64,000 nucleotides of DNA. Origin: Asanoa sp. WMMD1127. Lineage in GTDB: Bacteria > Actinomycetota > Actinomycetes > Mycobacteriales > Micromonosporaceae. Shown piece after piece: positions 59,949 to 64,000 of the stretch; position 1 is the stretch's first letter; the number at the start of each line of letters is the position of its first letter. The notes beneath the pieces were generated by a model. It was given only the letters and a program-made list of their open reading frames with translations, made no database searches and was not told the origin of the DNA. The DNA is taken from NCBI RefSeq assembly GCF_029626225.1, contig NZ_JARUBP010000001.1, forward strand, positions 6,634,001 to 6,698,000, written 5' to 3'. The position numbers and the translations under genes are program-made.

Positions 59949-61355
59949 TCAGCGTAGGTAGGAGGACAGGCCGCGCTTGAGGTAACGCCCGCGACCCTTC
60001 CGCCCGTGGTAGTTGCCGTCGCGGTCGACCAGGACCTCGCCGCGGGAGATGACGGTGTCGACCTTGCCGGCGATCTCCACGCCCTCCCACGCGGAGTAGT
60101 CCAGGTTCATGTGGTGGGTCGCGGCGCTGATCGTCGTGCGCCCGTCGGGGTCGTAGAGCACGATGTCGGCGTCGGAGCCCGGCGCGATCACGCCCTTGCG
60201 GGGGTAGAGGCCGAACATCCGCGCCGGCGTGGTCGCGATCGTCTCGACCCAGCGCTCGACCGACAGCTTGCCCTCGGCGACGCCCTGATAGACGAGGTCG
60301 ACCCGGTGCTCGACGGTGCCGATGCCGTTGGGGATCTTGGAGAAGTCGCCGAGCCCGAGCTCCTTCTGGTCCTTCATGCAGAAGGGGCAGTGGTCGGTCG
60401 AGACGATCGCCAGGTCGTTGGTGCGCAGGCCGCGCCAGAGGTCGTCGCGGTGCGACTCGTTCCTCGGCCGCAGCGGCGGCGAGGCGACCCACTTGGCGCC
60501 CTCGAAGCCGGGCGCGCCGAGCTGGTCCTCCAGCGTGAGGTAGAGGTATTGCGGGCAGGTCTCGGCGAACACGTTGCGGCCGGCGTCACGGGCCGCGGCC
60601 ACCTCGGCCAGGGCCTCGCTCGCGGACAGGTGCACGAAGTAGAGCGGCGTGTCCTGGGCGACCTGCGCGAGGGCGATGGCGCGGTGGGTGGCCTCGCCCT
60701 CCAGGATCGAGGGGCGGGTGATGCCGTGGTAGACCGGGTCGGTCTGGCCCTTGGCGAGCGCCTGGGCGACCAGCACGTCGATCGCGATGCCGTTCTCGGC
60801 GTGCATCATGATCGTCGCGCCGTTCTCCCGGGCAGTCTGCATCGCCCGCAGGATCTTGCCGTCGTCGGAGTAGAAGACGCCGGGATAGGCCATGAACAGC
60901 TTGAAGCTGGTCACGCCCTCGTCGGCGACGAGCTGATCCATGGCCTTGAGCGCGTCGTCGTCGACCCCACCGATGATCATGTGGAAGCCGTAGTCGATGT
61001 GCGCGTTGCCGTCGGCCAGCGCGTGCCAGGCGGCCAGGCCGTCCTGGACGACCTCGCCGGTGCGCTGCACGGCGAAGTCGACGATCGTGGTGGTGCCGCC
61101 GAAGGCGGCCGCCCTGGTGCCGGTGTCGAAGTCGTCGGAGGCGAACGTGCCGCCGAACGGCAGCTTCATGTGCGTGTGCACGTCGATGCCACCGGGGATG
61201 ACCAGCTTGCCGGTCGCGTCGATGGTCTTCTCGGGCTGCCCCGTCCAGGTGCCCGGCGCGAGGAGTGCGCTGATCGTCTCGCCGTCGACCAGCACGTCGG
61301 CGGCGAAGCGGCCGGTCGGGCCGACCACCTCGCCACCGGTGATGAGGAGGGTCAT
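59949..61355 (-). CDS. hydA: Dihydropyrimidinase (D-hydantoinase)
   Basis: 468 residues. Opens dihydrouracil, dihydrothymine or hydantoins. Di-zinc amidohydrolase with H60 and H62 (DVHTHMK), carboxylated K152 (TSFKLFMAY), H185 (MMHAEN), H242 (VHLSAS) and D321 (STDHCPF). Length and C-terminal GRKGRGRYLKR fit dihydropyrimidinases. GGGAG lies eight bases before the ATG. The operon makes the N-carbamoyl product's next enzyme directly upstream. Confidence 0.96.
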   Translation of the reverse strand: MTLLITGGEVVGPTGRFAADVLVDGETISALLAPGTWTGQPEKTIDATGKLVIPGGIDVHTHMKLPFGGTFASDDFDTGTRAAAFGGTTTIVDFAVQRTGEVVQDGLAAWHALADGNAHIDYGFHMIIGGVDDDALKAMDQLVADEGVTSFKLFMAYPGVFYSDDGKILRAMQTARENGATIMMHAENGIAIDVLVAQALAKGQTDPVYHGITRPSILEGEATHRAIALAQVAQDTPLYFVHLSASEALAEVAAARDAGRNVFAETCPQYLYLTLEDQLGAPGFEGAKWVASPPLRPRNESHRDDLWRGLRTNDLAIVSTDHCPFCMKDQKELGLGDFSKIPNGIGTVEHRVDLVYQGVAEGKLSVERWVETIATTPARMFGLYPRKGVIAPGSDADIVLYDPDGRTTISAATHHMNLDYSAWEGVEIAGKVDTVISRGEVLVDRDGNYHGRKGRGRYLKRGLSSYLR

Positions 61356-61368
61356 GGGGGTGGCTCCC

Positions 61369-62208
61369 TTACGGCTTGACGAGCTGGTCGTAGGCGTCCG
61401 GGCGGCGGTCGCGGTAGAACTGCCAGCGGTCGCGGACCTCTTCGAGCAGCTCCATGTCGAGGTCGCGGACGATCAGCTCGGGCTCGTGCGCGTCGCCTGT
61501 CTCGCCGACGAACTTGCCTTCGGGGTCGACGAAGTAGGACGTGCCGTAGAAGTCGTTCTCGCCGAGCGGCTCGATGCCGGTGCGGTTGATCGCGCCGATG
61601 AAGTACTCGTTGGCGACGGCTGACGCCGGCTGCTCCAGCTTCCACAGGTAGCTGGACAGGCCGCGGTGGGTGGCGCTCGGGTTGAAGACGATGCGCGCGC
61701 CGGCCAGGCCCAGGGCCCGCCAACCCTCGGGGAAGTGCCGGTCGTAGCAGATGTAGACGCCGATGCGGCCGACCGCCGTGTCGAACGTCGGGTAGCCGAG
61801 GTTGCCGGGCCGGAAGTAGAACTTCTCCCAGAAGCCCTTCACCTGCGGGATGTGCGTCTTGCGGTACTTGCCCAGATAGGAGCCGTCGGCGTCGACCACG
61901 GCCGCCGTGTTGTAGAGGACGCCCGGCTGCTCCTGCTCGTACATCGGCAGGATCATGACCATGCCCAGCTCTTTCGCCAGGGCTTGGAAGCGCTCGGTGG
62001 TCGGGCCGGGGATGCTCTCGGCGTAGGAGTAGTACTGCTTGTCCTGCACCTGGCAGAAGTAGGGCCCGTAGAACAGCTCCTGGAAGCAGATGACCTTCGC
62101 GCCCTGTGCGGCGGCCTGGCGGGCGTACTCCTCGTGCGCCTTGATCATCGACTCTTTGTCGCCGGTCCAGCTCGTCTGCACCAGCGCCGCGCGGATGTTG
62201 TCCGCCAT
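61369..62208 (-). CDS. Nitrilase-superfamily hydrolase, probable beta-ureidopropionase
   Basis: 279 residues with the Glu-Lys-Cys triad E44 (FQELFYGPYF), K117 (KYRKTHIP) and C154 (VYICYDRHFPE). N-carbamoyl-beta-alanine or N-carbamoyl-D-amino-acid amidohydrolase is the likely activity, releasing ammonia and CO2 after dihydropyrimidinase. The ATG at 62208 has GAGGAGG upstream; the long open frame above it is not family-like. First gene of the operon, behind the promoter at 62246-62274. Confidence 0.92.
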   Translation of the reverse strand: MADNIRAALVQTSWTGDKESMIKAHEEYARQAAAQGAKVICFQELFYGPYFCQVQDKQYYSYAESIPGPTTERFQALAKELGMVMILPMYEQEQPGVLYNTAAVVDADGSYLGKYRKTHIPQVKGFWEKFYFRPGNLGYPTFDTAVGRIGVYICYDRHFPEGWRALGLAGARIVFNPSATHRGLSSYLWKLEQPASAVANEYFIGAINRTGIEPLGENDFYGTSYFVDPEGKFVGETGDAHEPELIVRDLDMELLEEVRDRWQFYRDRRPDAYDQLVKP

Positions 62209-62245
62209 CGGAACCTCCTCGTCCCAGGCCAGCGTGAATCCGTTC

Positions 62246-62274
62246 AGCCTATGACCGAGGGCGGCCTTCCGACA
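62246..62274 (-). promoter_or_regulatory. Probable promoter of the pyrimidine-type operon
   Basis: Minus strand: -35 TGTCGG (62274-62269), 17 bp, -10 TAGGCT (62251-62246), 38 bp before the first ATG. Confidence 0.5.
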
Positions 62275-62306
62275 GGTTCTCAGAGCCCCAGCGTGGCGGG
62301 GTCCGG

Positions 62307-62987
62307 CTAGTCTCTCCGTTCGCCGGGCATCCAGACCGCGGCGTCGTGGGCGAAGACGACGGCCCGGGGGTCGAGCTCTTTCAACCTGTCGATCCATCGC
62401 GGGTACGGAATGCCCGGCTCGGCGCCGGCCAGCACGTCCCGCCCGTAGGTGGTGGCGTCGTCGCGGGCCTGGCCGGCGAGGATGACCGTGCCGTCGGGGC
62501 CGCGGACGGCCACGGACTGGTGCCCGTCGGTGTGGCCCGGGGTCGGGATGATCCAGACGCCGGGCCACAGCTCGGTCTCGCCGCTGGTCTCGACGTAGTG
62601 GACGCCGGCGAAGTCGACCAGCTCCGGCAGCGTGTAGTCGGTGGTGCTCCGGGCCGTGGCCAGCTCGTCGCGCTGCACGACGATCGGGGTCCGCGGGAAG
62701 GTCGGGTTGCCGCCGCAGTGGTCGAAGTGCAGGTGGCAGTTGACGATCATGGTGATGTCGTCGTGGGTGACACCGGCGGTTCGCAGGGCGTCGGCGAGGG
62801 GCCGGCGCGTCGGGCGGTAGTGGGCGTCGGTGTCCGGATGCGCGCCCATGCCCGTGTCGAACAGGAGCAGACCCTCGGGACGGCGCACGAGGTACGCGTA
62901 CAGCGGCTCGACCCTGGGGTGGGAGGCGCCGGCCTCGTCCGCGGGGCGGACGAAGTGACCGAGGTCGAGCCGGCGGACGTCTCCCAC
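62307..62987 (-). CDS. MBL fold metallo-hydrolase
   Basis: 226 residues. Metal motif HLHFDHCGGN (HxHxDH) near 84-93, later His in PTPGHTDGHQSV, Asp in ILAGQARDD and a final His in AVVFAHDAAVW. Lactonase-like (N-acyl homoserine lactonase/Paraoxonase-like) or other hydrolase; substrate unknown. The GTG at 62987 follows AAGGA. Divergent from the ankyrin gene by 51 bp; it precedes the pyrimidine operon on the same strand with a separate promoter. Confidence 0.9.
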   Translation of the reverse strand: MGDVRRLDLGHFVRPADEAGASHPRVEPLYAYLVRRPEGLLLFDTGMGAHPDTDAHYRPTRRPLADALRTAGVTHDDITMIVNCHLHFDHCGGNPTFPRTPIVVQRDELATARSTTDYTLPELVDFAGVHYVETSGETELWPGVWIIPTPGHTDGHQSVAVRGPDGTVILAGQARDDATTYGRDVLAGAEPGIPYPRWIDRLKELDPRAVVFAHDAAVWMPGERRD

Positions 62988-63038
62988 GTTCTTGATCCTT
63001 GCACGGTGTGTGTGGGCGCGGTGTGTTTGGCTTGTCGG

Positions 63039-63434
63039 GTGACGGACGGACTCGACGACGCGACGCTGGCGTTCGCCCACCGGATGTTCGACCTGGCGCG
63101 GGCCGGTTCGACCGACGAGCTCGTGGCGCAGGTCGACGCGGGGCTCCCGGTGGACCTGACCAACGACAAGGGCGACACGCTGCTGATCCTGGCGGCCTAC
63201 CACAACCATCCTTCGACGGTGGCGGGGTTGCTGGCGCGGGGTGCCGACCCGGACCGGGCCAACGACCGTGGTCAGACGGCGCTGGCGGCCGCCGTGTTCC
63301 GGCAGAACGCGGTGTCGGTGCGGGCGCTGCTGTCGGCGGGGGCGTCACCGGCGGCGGGTGGTCCGTCGGCGCTGGACACGGCCGCGTTCTTCAAGCTGCC
63401 GGAGATGGCTTCGTTCCTGCGGGGTGAGTCGTGA
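63039..63434 (+). CDS. Ankyrin repeat protein
   Basis: 131 residues with three ankyrin-like repeats: LARAGSTDELVAQVDAGLPV, DKGDTLLILAAYHNHPSTV and DRGQTALAAAVFRQNAVSV, typical G-x-T-x-L-x-x-A. A small soluble protein-binding scaffold; many actinobacteria have it beside catalase or DUF3500 genes. GTG start at 63039; TTGGCT lies six bases upstream. Stop overlaps the next start (GTGA). Confidence 0.88.
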   Translation: MTDGLDDATLAFAHRMFDLARAGSTDELVAQVDAGLPVDLTNDKGDTLLILAAYHNHPSTVAGLLARGADPDRANDRGQTALAAAVFRQNAVSVRALLSAGASPAAGGPSALDTAAFFKLPEMASFLRGES

Positions 63435-64000
63435 GCGATCTCGCGACGTCGATGGTGGCGGCGGCTGCGGAGCTCGTGTCGCTGGTCGGCGCGCCGCTGC
63501 CGTACCCGTTCGACGACTCCGGGCGGCGGTGGATCGAGTACCGGCCGCGCACCCGGCCCGGGGTCGCGCTGGCGACGCTGGACGTGCCGGCCCGCAAGGC
63601 GGCCTACCGGCTGCTGGCGACGGGGTTGAGCCCGCACGCGTACGCCCAGGCGTTGGCGATCGTGTCGCTGGAGGAGGTGCTGGACCGGGCCGAGGGGTTC
63701 GTCCGGGGGCGGCATCTGGAGGACTACTGGGTGTCGGTGTTCGGGACGCCGTCCTCCTCGGCGCCCTGGTCGTGGCGGTTCGAGGGGCATCACCTGTCGG
63801 TGTCGATGACGGTGGTCGGGTCTGCGGTTTCGCCGGCGCCGGTGTTCTTCGGTGCCAACCCGGCGCGGGTCGGCTACGGCGCGCACACCGTGTCGCGGCC
63901 GCTGGCGCCGGAGGAGGACGTGGCGTTCGCGCTGCTGGCGGCGCTGTCGCCGACGGAGCGGTCGCTGGCCGTGGTGGCCGACGAGCCGCCGGCGGACATC
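63431..64000 (+). CDS. DUF3500 family protein, truncated by window end
   Basis: 190 codons are visible. The family segment WSWRFEGHHLSVSMTVVG with VSPAPVFFGANPARV is present (about 114-145), preceded by RKAAYRLLATGLSPHAYAQAL. DUF3500 has no settled function; homologues are often annotated as uncharacterised. It starts with the GTG overlapping the ankyrin stop, so the two are coupled. The C-terminus is beyond the window. Confidence 0.85.
   Translation, partial: MSDLATSMVAAAAELVSLVGAPLPYPFDDSGRRWIEYRPRTRPGVALATLDVPARKAAYRLLATGLSPHAYAQALAIVSLEEVLDRAEGFVRGRHLEDYWVSVFGTPSSSAPWSWRFEGHHLSVSMTVVGSAVSPAPVFFGANPARVGYGAHTVSRPLAPEEDVAFALLAALSPTERSLAVVADEPPADI

Overview
The window is very GC-rich, uses GTG and TTG starts freely, and carries the mycothiol gene mshC beside a conserved actinobacterial block: a luciferase-like F420 oxidoreductase, uppP, an MSMEG_4193-type phosphatase, DUF3090 and SCO1664-family genes. 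It also holds several F420-dependent oxidoreductases and many leaderless start sites. This points to a filamentous actinomycete, probably of the Micromonosporaceae; the family-level placement is inference from gene content. No rRNA, tRNA, CRISPR array or prophage was seen.

Layout. 1-12 kb: the N-terminal part of metH, a PAC2 protein preceded by a short leaderless leader ORF, GntR and MarR regulators with a cupin, an aldo/keto reductase, then the uppP to mshC block. 12-17 kb: DUF5703, an acidic conserved protein, an M20 peptidase, an ECF42-type sigma factor with its YCII and DUF998 partners, and a LysR regulator. 18-26 kb: a secreted serine protease under a DasR-like palindrome, small enzymes and an ABC1 kinase. 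26-34 kb: a divergent pair of secreted glycosidase-like proteins sharing a mirror-image operator/promoter, a two-component system and alpha/beta hydrolases. 34-35.6 kb: decayed DNA with a stopless small gene and a frameshifted ceramidase-like gene. 35.7-38.8 kb: a Ser/Thr kinase, a patatin and an epoxide hydrolase.

38.8-40.3 kb holds the most unusual locus: a 105-residue protein made of four Gly/Asp-rich repeats, overlapping a gene for a JmjC/cupin_4 (ribosomal-oxygenase-like) hydroxylase. It looks like a substrate-hydroxylase pair, possibly a RiPP-like system. 40.5-48.5 kb: two DUF72 genes, surE, an AEC transporter, a DksA-like protein behind a SigB/SigF-type promoter, a 170-bp MITE-like element flanked by CTAG, and a cysteine dioxygenase-rhodanese-wHTH operon. 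48.7-53.8 kb: an MFS transporter, a membrane Ser/Thr kinase, glutathione-independent formaldehyde dehydrogenase and an SDR.

53.8-62.2 kb is one eight-gene minus-strand operon: beta-ureidopropionase, dihydropyrimidinase, CoA-acylating methylmalonate-semialdehyde dehydrogenase, a TIGR03842-type F420 oxidoreductase and an ABC importer with two permeases. It reads as uptake and reductive catabolism of pyrimidines or related ureides, but has no gene for classical dihydropyrimidine dehydrogenase. The window ends with an MBL hydrolase, an ankyrin protein and a truncated DUF3500 gene.
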